A DNA stretch of 64,000 bases from Posidonia oceanica (GCA_037176725.1 JAZBRS010000013.1:12031001-12095000), one strand, 5' to 3'. Positions 12,072-24,859 are shown, numbered from the stretch's first letter. Translations and numbers: made by a program. Notes: generated by a model from the sequence alone, not told the origin.

Positions 12072-13274
12072 CTAGCCGATTCGGGCCTTCTTTGACTGCC
12101 TGGAGTCGGGGAATAGGGGGCCGCTTGGCGGGATTTCATTGATGGGCCAGAGCTCCCGGACCTCAGTCTCATACTCAGGGGTGCACCCTACACCTCTCGC
12201 AGCTGCGATGTCTGTTGAGCGCACCCCATGCTGCATCAGATCGGCCAGCTTCTTGGTTGGGGCAATCGTGCTGAGAGGGTACATCTGGAGAAGCTCGGGC
12301 GCTGTGCTGTCAACAAAGGCGCCCTGCTGGAAGCCAAACTGGCGCATAACCCTGATGGGATGGTATTCCACACCCGCCGTGAATCCTGGTAGTACGATCA
12401 GCCGCGTGTCGCGCGCGCTGAAAAAGGCTGTGAATGGCTCGGCCTCAGAGGGGACGATACGCCAGGTTATTGCGTCGTCAGTCAGTGCTGATAGCCTTTC
12501 GTATTCTTCTTTGATGCTTTTGACTGTCTTGGCACGGCCGCTGCTGCAGTAGGCTTCAAAGGCATGCACCTAGGGGCGCAGAAAGTCCATTTCTAAGTGT
12601 GCAGTTAGCCAAACTTGTATAAGTGCCCCACAGCCGTGGAAGTGGCGGCAGTGATGTGAGATGCGGTCCAGCCCACGATATGTTTCCGCCAGAACAACTG
12701 GTGCCAGGTCTATGTGCTGGGTCACCACAACAAGTGCTATCTCTGCAACCTCGATGGCCACTGTCAGTCGGCCATGAGTAAAGATCAGCTCGCCCAGGAA
12801 GCGGATGACAAACCCTCGGAGCCACAGCTCATCTCCGAGTTCAACACGCTTCTTCATGACGTCATCAAAGTGCGTTCGGCGAAGCATAGGTTCAGGTCCG
12901 CTGGTGCAGATCAGTCTTTGTTGGCAGCTTCGAGTAGGGAGCCCAGTCAGCTGGCTCAGGACCTTGAGGTATCCATCACGCCTCATGAAGATAGGCGGCC
13001 CCATGATCTTGGAGAAACCGCAGATCCGACGCACTTCTTCTAGTGTGGGTGTAAGCTCAGTTCTGCCGAAGCGAAAGACGTGGTGCGCCGGTTTCCAGAA
13101 TCTAGCGGCGGCACACAGGAGATGGCGGCTTACTTCCACATCAGCAGCCTTCAGCAGCTTGGTTGGGATGCCCCACAGGCGCAGCTTTTCGCAGTCTTCT
13201 TGGGTAAGCTCGCCGATCCATTCTCGCAGGGTCTCTGAGCAGTGCGCTGGGGTTAACAGAGTGGGGAAGCCCAT
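12072..13274 (-). pseudogene. PMD / DUF7745-like ORF carried in sense by element 1
   Basis: An open frame reaches back to 13409; the first ATG in frame is at 13274. It carries hallmarks of the plant-mobile-domain group: a WKPAHHVFRFGRTELTPTLEE-like segment just after a WIGEL...LWGIP helix region, an ICGF motif, and a C-terminal VMRQFGFQQG motif typical of MAIN/MAIL-like proteins. About 400 codons. One in-frame TAG lies at 12572-12570 where the frame continues undisturbed. It follows pol on the same strand, a position where Tat-lineage elements carry accessory ORFs. The role in the element is unknown; host PMD proteins act in transcriptional silencing and genome stability. Family call by motif only. 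Confidence 0.75.
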
Positions 13275-14718
13275 TGCGCAGATCGCAGGGGGACAGGCAG
13301 ATAACTGTAGAGCTTGAAGGTACCTGCTATCAACATTGTGAACAGTCAAATCACGCAGGCATATAGTCTCTGATTGAAAGCAGAATCTGAGGCTGATAAT
13401 GTAGTTCAATATGCATCCAGCAGTTAAAAGATCAGAACATAGCGGTTAAGCATAGATAAGCCAAGGGAATCTGCAGCAGTCTTGTGGACACGGGGGCAAG
13501 GGCTGGCAAGAGATCTGGACCAGCGCAGCTCGAGCAGCGTCAACGCGTTCTAGGCAAGAAGTACTGTCTCAGGGTCGAAGCGAGTTGCAGAGCGGAACGA
13601 TTGATAAGGAAGGAAGGATAGATGCGGATGCATGTATGCATGATGCAGGTTGGTATGCTTATGAAATGGTTAGTATGCTTGGGTGCCCTCAGCATACGGA
13701 GTGCTTTGGTGCCTGCTGCAAAAGGAAGGGAGGGGTCCCCGACTCACCGGGCCCTACTTAGACTCTTGGCTTGCTGGTGGCACTTCGGAACAGGTGTTGG
13801 CATTATACAGGTGGTGGTGTGGTGAGGACAGGCTACTTGCCGAACTCTCTAGACCTACACCTACTTTTTTTGCTCTCTTTTTTTGATTTCTCCCTCATAG
13901 GTATGCAGTCTTTCTCCGCCCCTAGCTAGGAGAGGGTAAGTGTTTGCTCTTGGAGGGATGCGGCAGACCATTTTTAAGCTTAACACCCTTGGGTCTCTAG
14001 TGAGGTGCAAGGGATGATGGTGCCTGTATTTTCGGGCTGAATCTTGCCTTTTCCTCTTTTTTTTTTTTTTTTTTTGCTTTTGCTTTTTCCCCCTTTTTTT
14101 GGTTTTTGTTCTATCTCTTTTTTTTGCTTGTTTGATCTCTTTTCTCCTTTTTTTTTTTAGGCTTTTGCTATCCCCATTTTGGTGGCAAAAGAAGGGTGTT
14201 TGAGTTGTGATGGATCTGGGCTTTGGGTCTGCTATGTGATGGTTAGACTGCACACCCCTATCTCTAGGGTCGACTTCTGTCTTCGTCTTCTGTCCCTTAG
14301 ACGTGCCTAAGCCTAGATGTCTACTCTCACTTTTTTCTTACTCACATCCTAACATTTTTTCTCCCTCAGAGGTGTATGTCCTTACGAGATTAGGCAGTTC
14401 GCCTGTCTTGATTGGTGGTGGCTGCCTCTCTTGCCAAGACGTCTAAGTAGTGCCGGGTGAGGTAGGGTGGCTCTTTCCGGAGCAGGCAAGCACTTCCGGT
14501 TTTCATCACCGGGCCGAAGATGTAATGCATGATTTGAGAGGATGACGATGATGATTTGAAGAGAGTTGATGGATGTTTTGAGAAGATGACGATGATGATT
14601 TGAAAAGAGAGAATGCAAGAGTAGGATAGATAGAAAATGTAGGTAGGACGAGAATGCAAGAAGTGAGAATGCAAGTGTGTAGGTGGGAGAAGGGCATCGG
14701 CAACGGGACCACTTTCGA
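13275..14718 (-). other. Spacer between pol and the PMD ORF
   Basis: Mostly noncoding. It includes long T runs at about 14050-14160 (A runs in the element's sense strand) and short direct repeats at 14540-14610 (GATGACGATGATGATTTGAA twice). The frame from 13275 to 13409 is open and ends in a possible splice acceptor (AG near 13320), but I cannot show an exon. No other gene is seen. Confidence 0.55.
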
Positions 14719-17001
14719 CTACTGATAGTACTTCTTGAGATAGCAGAGGTTGATGGGCTCAGACTGCTCGACCTGGTCCATATCCTCAAGAGTTACAGTG
14801 TCTCCCGAGAAGATCTGTTTGACCACAAAGGGGCCACGCCAATTAGGTCAGAATTTCCCTCGACCATCAGGCAAATGAATGGCGCGTAAGACAAGGTCCC
14901 CTGGCTGGAAGTTTCTGGGCTGGACCTTCTTCAAGAATGCTCTGGCCATCCGCTTCTGGTAGCAGTGAGCGTTGTGCATAGCTTGCAGTCTGTGCTCATC
15001 AATCAAATTCAGCTGGACGCAGCGGTCTTCGACCCATTCTGCCTCTTCCAACTCAGCTTCCCGTAGGATCCGCAGAGAGGGGATCTCTACTTCAACAGGT
15101 AACACCGCTTCCATGCCATACACCAGAGAGTACGGGGTGGCTCCCGTCGAGGTCCGGATTGATGTCCTGTACGCCCAGAGCGCGTATGGGAGCTTGTCAT
15201 GCCAATCCTTGTGGGTTTCTGCCATCTTCTTCAGGATTTTAACAATGTTCTTGTTTGCAGACTCCTCCGCTCCGTTCATCTGTGGCCGATAGGGCGAGGA
15301 TTGATGATGCTTGATTTTGAGATTCTGTAGGTATTCCTCGATCCTTTTGGCAATGAAGTTTGTGCCATTATCAGAGATGACAGAGTGCGGGACCCCATAT
15401 CGGGCAACGATATTGTTCTTGATAAACTTTTCTGTTGCCACAGCGGTGACTGTCTTATAAGAGGCTGCTTCCACCCACTTGGTAAAGTAATCGATCGCTA
15501 CCAGAATGTAACGATGACCATTTGAAGCAGCTGGGTGGATGGCGCCAATGACATCGATCCCCCAGGTGGAGAAAGGACATGGCGAAGACATGTTATGCAG
15601 CTGTTGTGGGGGGGCCTTGATGAAGTTACCATGGATCTGGCAATTGTGGCATCTACGCACGAACCGACAGCAGTCTGCTTCCATGGTCTGCCAGAAATAT
15701 CCTTGGAGCATGATCTTCTTGGCCAGGAGGACGCCGTTCATGTGCGGGCCACAAGTCCCTGCATGCACTTGAAGCATCAGCGTGTCAGCCTCCGATTTGT
15801 TCAGGCAGCGCAGTAGCATCTGATTGTATGACCTTCTGTACAGCTGCCCAGCCCCCAACACATACTTTGACGCCAGACGTGCCAGAGTTCTCTTATCTGC
15901 TACCGCGGTATCAGGAGGAAAGCTGCCAGACTCCAGGAAAGATTTTATATCTTGATACCAAGGCTGCTCCTCTGCTGGATCTGCCTCTTCTATGTTCAGG
16001 CAAAACGCAGGCTGCTTAATGCGAGTAACAGATACATCCACTGTGCTGTCTTCAGGTATAGTGAGCCAGGATGCCAGAGTTGCTAGTGTGTCTGCGTATG
16101 CGTTCCTTGCTCTGTTCATGTATGTGAAGCAGATGCTCTCAAATTCTTCCATCAGCCTCAGCAGGTGTTTGTGATACGGCACAAGCTTAGGATCTTTTGT
16201 CCTCCAGTCGCCGTTCACTTGAGAGATTACTAGCATGGCATCACCGAGCACATGCAACTTCTGCGCCTTGTGCTCGAGGGCGACCTTCAACCCTAGGATG
16301 CATGCTTCATACTCTGCTTCATTGTTTGTGCAGGTGAAAGTCAGCTTCCTCGCGAAGGGAATCATTTGTCCCTGGGACGTGGTCAGCACTGCGCCTACGC
16401 CTCGGCCCTTTTTGTTGACAATGCCATCAAAGTAGAGCTGCCATTCCTCTTGTTTTTTAGGATTTTTCTCCTCAAAGCCCTCCATTGCGAAGAGGATGTC
16501 CTCGTTAGGGAACTGCGTCTGGAGGGGTTGGTATTCAGGTAGAGGAAGATCAGCAAGATGGTCTGCCATGGCCTGACCCTTCATGGATTTTTGTGTGACA
16601 AAGGTGATGTCGTACTGAGACAATAACACCTGCCACTTAGCACATCTGCCTACCATGGCCGGCTTTTGAAAGAGGAACTTGATAGGATCATGTCGGCATA
16701 AGAGCTGAACTGGGTATGCCATCATGTAGTGCCTTGGTTTCTGTGCAGCCCAGACAAGGGACAAGCAGGTCTTCTCTAGTGTACTGTACCTGGCTTCGCA
16801 TTCATTAAACTTCTTGCTCAGGTAATAGATGGCGCGCTCCCTTCTACCAGATTCGTCATGTTGGCCCAAGACGGCGCCCATGGAATGCTGCGTGGTAGAA
16901 AGGTAGAGAAGCAAAGGTCTCCCTGGTGTAGGGGGAACCAGGACAGGAGGCTTGATCAACAACTGCTTGATCTTGGCAAATGCAACCTGACACTCTTCGC
17001 T
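14719..17001 (-). pseudogene. pol: Pol of element 1: RNase H (two domains) and integrase
   Basis: Follows RT in the same frame after the TAG at 17004-17002. First comes the gypsy RNase H/tether region (LLLYLSTTQHSMGAVLGQ, YYLSKKFNECEARYS). Then a second RNase H-like domain with its acidic residues visible: LYFDG, NEAEYEA, GDAMLV and NAYADTLA. An additional, archaeal-like RNase H is known for the Tat lineage. The integrase follows with an H-H-C-C zinc finger (QVHAG...H...CCRFVRRCHNC) and a D-D-E core (WGIDVIGA, VISDNGTNF, NGAEESANK). A TGA at 14850-14848 interrupts the C-terminal domain, but the frame continues through WRGPFVV to a stop at 14719. No chromodomain is seen. Confidence 0.92.
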
Positions 17002-20000
17002 CTAGTCGATTTGCGCATTCTTCTTCAGGAGCTTGAATATGGGTTCACAGATGGGCATAAGCTGTGCAATAAAGCGGCTGATATACTGTAAACGCCCAAG
17101 CAGACTTCTGACCTCCTTTTCAGTTCTGGGGGGTGGCATGTCCACGATGGCTTTTGCTTTCATCGGGTCCACCTCAATCCCCCTTTGGCTAACAATGTAG
17201 CCGAGCAGCTTGCCAGAAGACACCCCGAATACGCACTTCTTGGGATTCAGGCGCAATTTGTATTCCCATAGACGGTCAAAGAGCTGTTTTAAACAGGCAA
17301 GGTGGTCTTCAGGCTCTCTGGTTTTAGCAATCATGTCATCTACGTAGACCTCTACTTCTTGATGCATGAGGTCGTGGAACAGCACAGTCATGGCCCTCTG
17401 ATAGGTCGCACCAGCATTCTTCAGACCGAACGGCATGACTTGGTAGCAGAAGACTCCCCAAGGGGTGATGAATGAAGTCTTTTCCATGTCTTCTTCTGCC
17501 ATTTTGATTTGGTTGTATCCAGAAATGCCGTCCATGAAGGAGAGCATCTTGTGGCCCGCTGTATTGTCGACTAGGACGTCGATGTGAGGCAGGGGGAAGT
17601 CGTCCTTGGGACTCGCCTTGTTCAGGTCCCTGTAGTCGATGCAGATCCGGATTCGGCCATCTTTCTTGGGCACAGGTACAATGTTTGCCAGCCACTCAAG
17701 ATAAAGAACAACCTTCAGAAAGTTGACTCTGAGCTGCTTCATTATCTCTTCTTTGATCATGAGCAGCCACTGCGGTCGCCATCTTCTTAGCTTCTGCTTC
17801 ACTGGCTTGGCATCCGGGTTTAAGGGCAGATTGTGCACCACTATCTCTATGTCATGGCCGACCATATCCTCGTAACTCCAGGCGAAGACATCCGCATATT
17901 CTTTCAAGAATGCGATGAATTCTGCTCGAGCCTGGGAGGACAGCTGAGCACTGATACGAACTTCTCTGACTTCCTCAGCTGTGTCGATGTTGACAACCTC
18001 TGTTTCTTCTTCAACATGGAGGTTGGGGCCTTCTGGGTCGTCGTCATAGGGCCGGAACTCGGGCAATGGTTCGTCAATCTCATCCATGCCCGTATCATCC
18101 TCCTCTCCATAAGCAATAAGTTTCGAGAGGATCTCTTTCTCAAAGGAAGGATTTGTGATGTCGAAAGAGTGTATATGTTCCGTTGCTTGGCCCTGGTGAC
18201 GCTTCAGGATGGTCACGCTTACTCGGGTATTCTTGTAGCCTCGGTGCGCGACCTCCGTCCTAGCAACTCCTTCTACTGTTTGCTCTGGCTTGACTGACTC
18301 TGCTAAGTGTTCTGCTGATACTGCTGAGGGCCTTGCTGATTTTGCTGTTGATACTGCTGATGATTCTGCTACTAAGGCTGTTGACAACTCTATCGCTGAT
18401 TCTGCTTTCTGCTCTGTTACCCCAGCTGCTTGGACTGCTAGTGCTCCCTCCTCCGAGTCTTCTAGTGTGCTTGGGGAGGGTATGCTGGACCGGCGGCTGA
18501 TTTGGACACTGTCGCTCGCTATGCTGCCCCAGTGAGGCATGTGTTGCACAAACCACCTAGACCCGCCTTCTGGTCGGAGAGTGATGAGTTCATCTGGTCT
18601 AGGGGAGTCTAGTGCTACCGAGCCTTCTTCCAGGACCATGATAGAGGCATGGTCTTCTTGCAGAGGAGGGTCCGTAACCACGGCTTTCCCTTTCCTTTCT
18701 GCGGCTCGATGCTCTGCCAGGTCTTCTGCTATCGACTTGATTTGTTCTTGATAAAGTAGCTCTAAGTCGGACATCCATGAATCGACCTGGGCTTCTATCG
18801 CCACTCCTTCCTCCTCGTCTGAGGGTGAGTCGACGTAGTAGGCACCGGGGGCCTGCGGCACTGGCTCGATTGCAAGACGGATTGCTGCCCTAGGAATTTG
18901 CATGATCTGGCTCACGGGCGCGCCTGATAGCGGCAACTTTGGTGTAGGAGACCCAAACAGACTGGTCAACGGGGCCACAGATGGATAAGATGCCAGGGTC
19001 ACTGTTGCAGGTGAAGGGCAGGTAGAGGCGCTCTTCTGAGGGCTCAATGGCCGGGAGATTATGGCGCTTAGTTGGTCCTCTGCATCTGGTTGTGACTGTG
19101 AGAGTGTAGCTTCTGACGCCGTGGGGGCCTGCCAAGAGAGTTGCTGCTTGGCGTCAGGAAGATGCGAAGCGGACTGCGCTGACTGCATTCCTGGTGATGC
19201 GGCTGCGGGAGCAGGCCGAGCCGCGCTGCTGACCGAATTGATTGACTGCCTCTGCAGAGAGAGGGGTAGTGGCACTGGTGTGACTGTGACCGCTGGTAGT
19301 CTGCCTGATCCTGCCGAAAGGAGAGTCCCTGACTCCTGTACTGCTGCTGCCTGTACTTGTGATGCAGATGTGGCTGCAAAAGTGCGAGAGCTTGCCAGTT
19401 CTGCCATAGAGCCTGCTGAGCTGTCTACTGTATCTACTAGAGGGAGAGCTGAACATACTGACTGCGGTGCCTCTGTGCTGATCATTGCCTTACTGCCAGT
19501 TGGGACTGCCTCTGCTGTGCCAGACTGCTCCTCATCCGAGTAGTAGTCCTCAATACAGACCCAATCCTCTGCCGGCACCGTGGCTTGATCATCGGTCGAT
19601 CCCAGAACTCCTGCACTAGTAAAGTTAGTGAGGTCTTTGGGGATGGCTGGTTCTTGATCCTTGAGCTGAAGGCAGCGATCTTCGTTGAGCTTGGGCTCGT
19701 AACCGAGGCCTTCAGATTTCCTCCACTCCACCGCTACGATCGGCTCTACGATTCGCTGGCCATGATGCCCGAGCAGTGTACCCTTTATGTAACCCCACCT
19801 GTGACATACATTCTCGACCATTCGGAAGGGGTTGCTGTGAATGGCCAAGGAGTGGACACGTTCAAGATCAGGAATGAAGTTAACCGGCTCGCACCGATTA
19901 ACGCGGTATAGAGCTTCAGAAGTCTCGGGGTCAAACGGGATAGCTTGTGAAGACACGGGGGAGACTGCTTCGATCCGCTCCTTCTCAAAGTTCTCTGCCA

Positions 20001-20811
20001 TGACGACAATGACATCATCACCGCGACGGTACTTTATCATCCGATGGAGGGTCGAAGGAAGGACCTGATGCTTGTGGAGCCAAGGGCGCCCAAGCAGAAG
20101 ATTGAAATTCGGCTTCAAGTCGACGACATAGAATTCTACATCGAAGACGACCGGGCCAATAGCGAGAGGAATAATCAGAGTCCCTAGAGCGTCATGGTGG
20201 GTGTTGTCAAAAGCTGTCATTCCCTTCACGGCTGGCGTGATGTCCTCAGCTTTGAATCCGAGCTTAGTTGCAGTACGCAAGGGGCAGACGTTAAGGCCTG
20301 ACCCATTATCAACCAGTGTTAGGGGAATGCGAAAGCTTTTGAACTGAACTGTGACGAACAGGGGCTGGTTATGATTAATCTCCATCGGAGGCAGCTCATC
20401 ACTTGTAAAAGAGATGACCTGGGGCTCTGCAATCAACCCTACCATGCTCTCCAAGGCTGAAGGCTCAATAGACTGGGACACACTGGCGGCCTGGAACACG
20501 CGAAGAAAAGCCTCGCAGTGTTCGGCAGAGGTGTGGATTAGGTCCCAAATGGAAATGTCAGCTTTGACCTTCTTAAGTTGGGAGGTTATATCTGCCTTGG
20601 GCTGGTTCTTTTTGGCAACAGGAGGGGTTGTTTTGGCAAGCTCTAAGGGGGTAGTGGCAGGAAGTTGGGCTGCTACAGGCTGGGCAGGGACTTGGCTTGC
20701 TACGGGTCGATTTGGGGTTGGATCTGCTACGGGTTGGTTGGAGGGTGGGGGCATAGCAGGTTTGGGGTGATTTGGCCTAATTGCCAGTGTTGGGGGCCTG
20801 TAGACCCTCCC
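17002..20811 (-). pseudogene. pol: Protease, long Ala/Ser-rich linker and reverse transcriptase of element 1
   Basis: About 1270 codons without a stop. Numbered from the Met at 20754, the aspartic protease is at residues 110-290 with LVDNGSGLNVCP (D149-N150-G151), the DNG form common in Tat elements, and LLLGRPWLHK. Residues of about 300-920 are a low-complexity Ala/Ser/Glu-rich linker, much longer than usual between PRO and RT. RT runs from about 935 to 1245: PVPKKDGRIRICIDYRDLNK, FMDGISGYNQI, MPFGLKNAGATYQRAM, and an intact catalytic YVDD near 17346-17335. The segment ends at TAG 17004-17002, where relatives have Trp (ID-W-SEECQ). Upstream TAG at 20814-20812. No intron is evident here, unlike typical Ogre elements. 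Confidence 0.92.
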
Positions 20812-23676
20812 CTATCGCGTTACTTCCGCACACATTTCTGTGGCGTAGCTGTAAGGGACGCGATGGGTGTCCAAGGTTAAGTCAATAACCACTAGAGCAC
20901 GTGCTACGAGCACAGGAGGGGTTACAGGGGGACCTACTGGGTGTTGAGGTCTACCTAGAGGGTATGGTTGTTGGGGTGGGAAGGCTGGGGCAGGTTGAGG
21001 TCTGCCTAGAAGGTGTACAGGGGATTCTAGCTGAGGTCGCCCTAAGAGGTGGACGGGGGATCCAGGCTGGGCCCTAGCTAGGAGGTGTACAGGGGGTTGA
21101 GCCTAAGGAAGCACAGCGGGGGGCGCGAGAGGGCGCTCCGGCCTGGCACGCGGTCGGATCATGTGAATTCCCGACTCGGAGCCAGCAACTGCCGCAAGAT
21201 AGAGACTTACAGGGAAAGACTCAGAAATATCAGAGATAAGATCAGAAGGGTCTACCACGGAGGTAGTAAGCCCAAAAGGGAAGACAGAGTGGATGCCTGA
21301 GGTTCCCGCCCCTCCCGGATAAGAGTGCTCTGGTAAGGGTTGGCGGATGATGCCAGAATGAGGGGGAACAGCTAAATGTGCAGATGCATGTGTGTGTGCT
21401 TGAGCGGATGCCTCGTGCGTGTCAATCACAATCGTTCCCGATTCGATTAAATCCTAAATAGCGTTCCGCAAGGAGAAGCAATTGTCCATCGAATGCCCGG
21501 CACTTCGATGGAAATTGCAGAAGAGGTTCGCCCTAAACCAATGCGGCAAGGGATTTGGGGGCGGACGAACCTCTGGGAACTTCAGGAGCGATGCAACCTT
21601 CGGCAAGATGACCGTGAGAGGTTCCACTAGTGGGGCGAATTTCCGCTTCTCAGTGAGTGGCCTTCTTTGCCTCTGGTATGAGCCTTGCTGAACCGGTGCG
21701 GCAGGGTAGACCGGTCTAGCGGTGGTTGTGATTTGTGGTGTGGGTGGATTCCTAGGTGCAGGAGCGTACACCATCTGAGCTGGGGCAGGCCGGGATGGCA
21801 AGCGAACAGGCACAGCAAGGGAGTCGACGAATGCAACAGCGATTTTCGGCGAGTCTTTCCTCTTCGGGCGATTGTTGCTGCTACCACTGTTGTTGTTGGA
21901 GGCGCTGCTGTTGGCACTGTTACTACTTATCACGGCCTGCTTAGCGAACGCAGAGAGAGCTGGGAAGTTGCCACTCCGTAAAGAACTCTCCACGCACGCT
22001 CCAGCTCTGATGAGTGCTGCAAAAGTAGTGACTGATTGGATGCTAAGCAGAGCTCCGAGAGATGGTTGCGCCCCTTTGATGACGATCTCAATAGACTCCT
22101 CGTCAGAGGGTCTATCTCGAACCTGGGAGGCAAGGGCGTGCCAGCGGCCGACGTACTCCCCGAACGGCTCGCCGGAATTCTGCTTGATTGCGATCAAGTC
22201 TGCCTGCTTTGGGACTAGATCGAGGTTGAAGGAGTACTGTTCTAGGAACGCCTGACTGAGGTCGTTCCAAGTCTTGATGGCTGACATATCAAGCGATGTA
22301 AACCACTTGAGTGCCGACCCGGTCAAACTCTTCTGGAATAGGCGGATCAGCAACCTCTCGTCAGCCTGAAGCTAAGCGAGATCACCGCAATACGCCTTCA
22401 GGTGTGCCACGGGGCAGCCCCTACCATTGTATTTCTCGAAGTCCGGGATTTTGAACTTCGGAGGGAGTACCGCCTCTGGAAAGCAGCAGAGGTCCCGAAA
22501 TTGGTAGGTCTGGTGCTTAGTACCCTGCACTAGTCGTAGTGCCTTCTCCAGGACGTCCATCCGGTTGTTGATGGGTTCCGGAGCTGCTGCTATAGGGGAG
22601 GGATCAACAGGGGTAGTGAGCACATACGCCGAATGGGTCGCACCTAAGTGCTCCTCCGGATCTACCATAGCGTCACCTGGTGGAGCAACGGGATGGCCGG
22701 TGTATCCGTGCTGGGGAACTGTGTATGCAGGAGTGTATGCAGGATGCTGGACTTGATGCAAAGGAGAAGAGTAGATGCCATGCTGTGCTGTGATAGGGGT
22801 AGGATGACGGAGCACCAGTTGCTGTACTGGCGGGGTGCCAGACAGCGAGCTAGTGAGGTACTAGGCTCCAGCCGGTCCGAAGGACTGACCACCAGGGGGA
22901 AGAGGAGCATGCTGTGCTAAGTGTTGTGCAGCAGGAGGCGGTAAACGGGCCCCCATCGTCGGAACCGTGAGCAGTTGAGACGATGGTCGAGGCGGAGGTG
23001 TGGAGGTAGATGCATGAAATGCAGGAACTGGCCTCAAAGGAACCTCAGGAATGACAGGAGCACAGGAAGGATGAACCGATAGAGCCATGCCCTACAGTCT
23101 CTGGGCAAGCTCCATCAGGTGCTGGTACTGTGCCTCAGGCGTCTCGCCAGTGGGGACGCTGAAGTGCAGTGCCGGCGGAGGTTGAGAAGCAAGTGGCACG
23201 GACACAGACTGTCCGGGAGGAAAAGATTCTACAGTAAAAGTCACAGCAGCGGTAGGAGGGATGTCGAAGGCGACGTATCCCTGGGATGGAGGGGGCAGTG
23301 GCGTCTCCGAAACGCGAGTAACGGTCGTCATGATAGACTCGGCGACCGGATCCGGAGGAAGAGATGCTTGCCACTGTCCCGGGACATACTGAGATCCTAG
23401 AGGCGCCAGGGGAGGAAACCCTGGCATCGGAGGGGGAACAAGAGGGACAGAAGGAGCAACCGGAGGGGCCGGAACGGAAACACCCTCCGTGACAGGAGTG
23501 AAGAGAGGTTCACTGACGTACTGGGCCATTGCTGACCTAGAGCGCGTGAGAATAGGGCTGCGACGGGTGTTCAAACGGCGATTCCTAATAGGAGCTATCG
23601 TCGCAAAGGCGGATAGCTCAGAAGGGGGAATGGTCACGAATAAGGTCGCAACAGGGGTGTCGACGAGGGTCGGTAC
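20812..23676 (-). pseudogene. gag: Gag region of element 1
   Basis: The frame opens after a TGA at 23679-23677; the first ATG is at 23529. A Pro-rich N-terminus leads to the Gag core (about 22480-21950: FKIPDFEKYNGRGCPVAHLK, GSALKWFTSLDMSAIKTWND, GEPFGEYVGRWHALASQV). A basic/Pro-rich tract and a zinc-knuckle-like CNFHRSAGHSMDNC (about 21510-21470) follow, then short tandem repeats of PVHLLGRPQ (20940-21105). All interruptions are TAG: 23094, 22863, 22374, 21456, 21105 and 20814 (first base on the minus strand). The TAG at 21456 aligns with CAG in the related gag at 53240. A GTAAG donor-like site lies just upstream near 23700. Confidence 0.88.
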
Positions 23677-24840
23677 TCAAGCTCTAGCAAGGGGAACTCG
23701 CTTACCGATCACCGCTGACACAAACAGAAGGAAACTGGGGTTAGAAACTGAAAACATGGATGCAAATGAGTTAAGTTAAATGGTATGAATGATATGTATG
23801 CTTTCTAATATGCCCCCTTACCTAGCTAGTGTATCTTAGCAGGTGATCTACTTCGGGTATCCCTGGGTGTACGGGTCACCGACTCAGGTCAGAAAAGTAG
23901 GTTCCCTGCCTAACTCCTGGCCCAAAGCTCAGGTAATGACAGGGTGGTGCGTTGGTGGCCTCGACCCTGCCAAAGCGTGGGTGGTACCCTCTACTAACAC
24001 CGACACGACCCCTGAACAAAAAGGGGGGCAGACCGACCGACTTGTGCCACACCCAAAGTAGTGGAACAAGAGGCCGGGACTGTCCTTCGCAGACTAATAG
24101 GTGGACTCAGATGAGAAGATGCATGCCTTATATGATGCTTATGCAAATGATTAAAGTCTTTTATCTTGCACATTTTATTAACCCAATGGGGTGAAGGATT
24201 GTTTAAAGTCTCTAGTTGCTCCTAGAAGTTCTTTTTACTTGCCATTTTTAGTTAACCATGGGGAGAGCAAACAAGTCTCTACTATCCTAGGCGTGGCATG
24301 TGCGAAAGGGAAGAAAATCAGTCAAACATGGCAGGCAAACAACATACAACACGGCAAAAGGCAAGTGCATGGCATGTGCGAGTGTTCGTGAGCATGATAG
24401 TGAAGAAAAAGCATTCATCATGTCAAAAGGCATATACGCAAGGCATGTGCGTGCATAGTGACATAGCAAAAATGTAAGAGAAGCATTCAGCATTCAAAAA
24501 GCATGCATTGTTGCCAAGCAAGTATGTAGACATGTATTGTGCGAGAAATAAAGCAATGATAAGCGAGCAAGACAAGGAAGATAAAGACAAGTAAGCTGTA
24601 AAGCAAGTAAGAGCAGAAGCAAGGAAACAAGTAAATAAACAAGCAACAGGGGCAAAGCAAAGCAAAACAGAGCGCAAACCGAAGCAAAGGAGGTGCAAAA
24701 CCTAAGCAGAGTAGCCGCGAGGCGACTCGCTAGGAGTTTGCATAGAAAAGCGAGCAAAACAGGCAAAGGAGGCACAAAAGGTAGAAAAGGCTGCAAAACA
24801 GGCGAGCAAAAAAGCCAGGAACGAAAGCTGGAGTCTGCTA
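23677..24840 (-). other. Leader (5' UTR) of element 1
   Basis: Noncoding between PBS and gag. A block at about 23880-24140 (CCAAAGCTCAGGTAATGACA, AACACCGACACGACCCC, TAGGTGGACTCAGA) is clearly conserved in the related leader at 54480-54690, with lower similarity around it. The PBS-proximal part is A/G-rich with many AGCAAA runs and resembles 60621-60916. Confidence 0.8.
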
Positions 24841-24858
24841 TCCCCAGCAGAGTCGCCA
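24841..24858 (-). other. Primer-binding site of element 1 (tRNA-Arg type)
   Basis: The minus strand reads TGGCGACTCTGCTGGGGA one base after the LTR end. This matches the PBS described for Ogre elements, complementary to the 3' end of a tRNA-Arg; the tRNA assignment is from memory of the family. Confidence 0.88.
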
Positions 24859-24859
24859 C

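Noticed and set aside
14972..16435. Plus-strand ORFs opposite integrase and RNase H
   Set aside because: They are shadows of the clearly coding minus strand and lack any domain signal.
19061..19543. Plus-strand Cys/Ala-rich ORF of 160 codons
   Set aside because: Antisense to the Ala/Ser-rich linker; low-complexity composition produces it.
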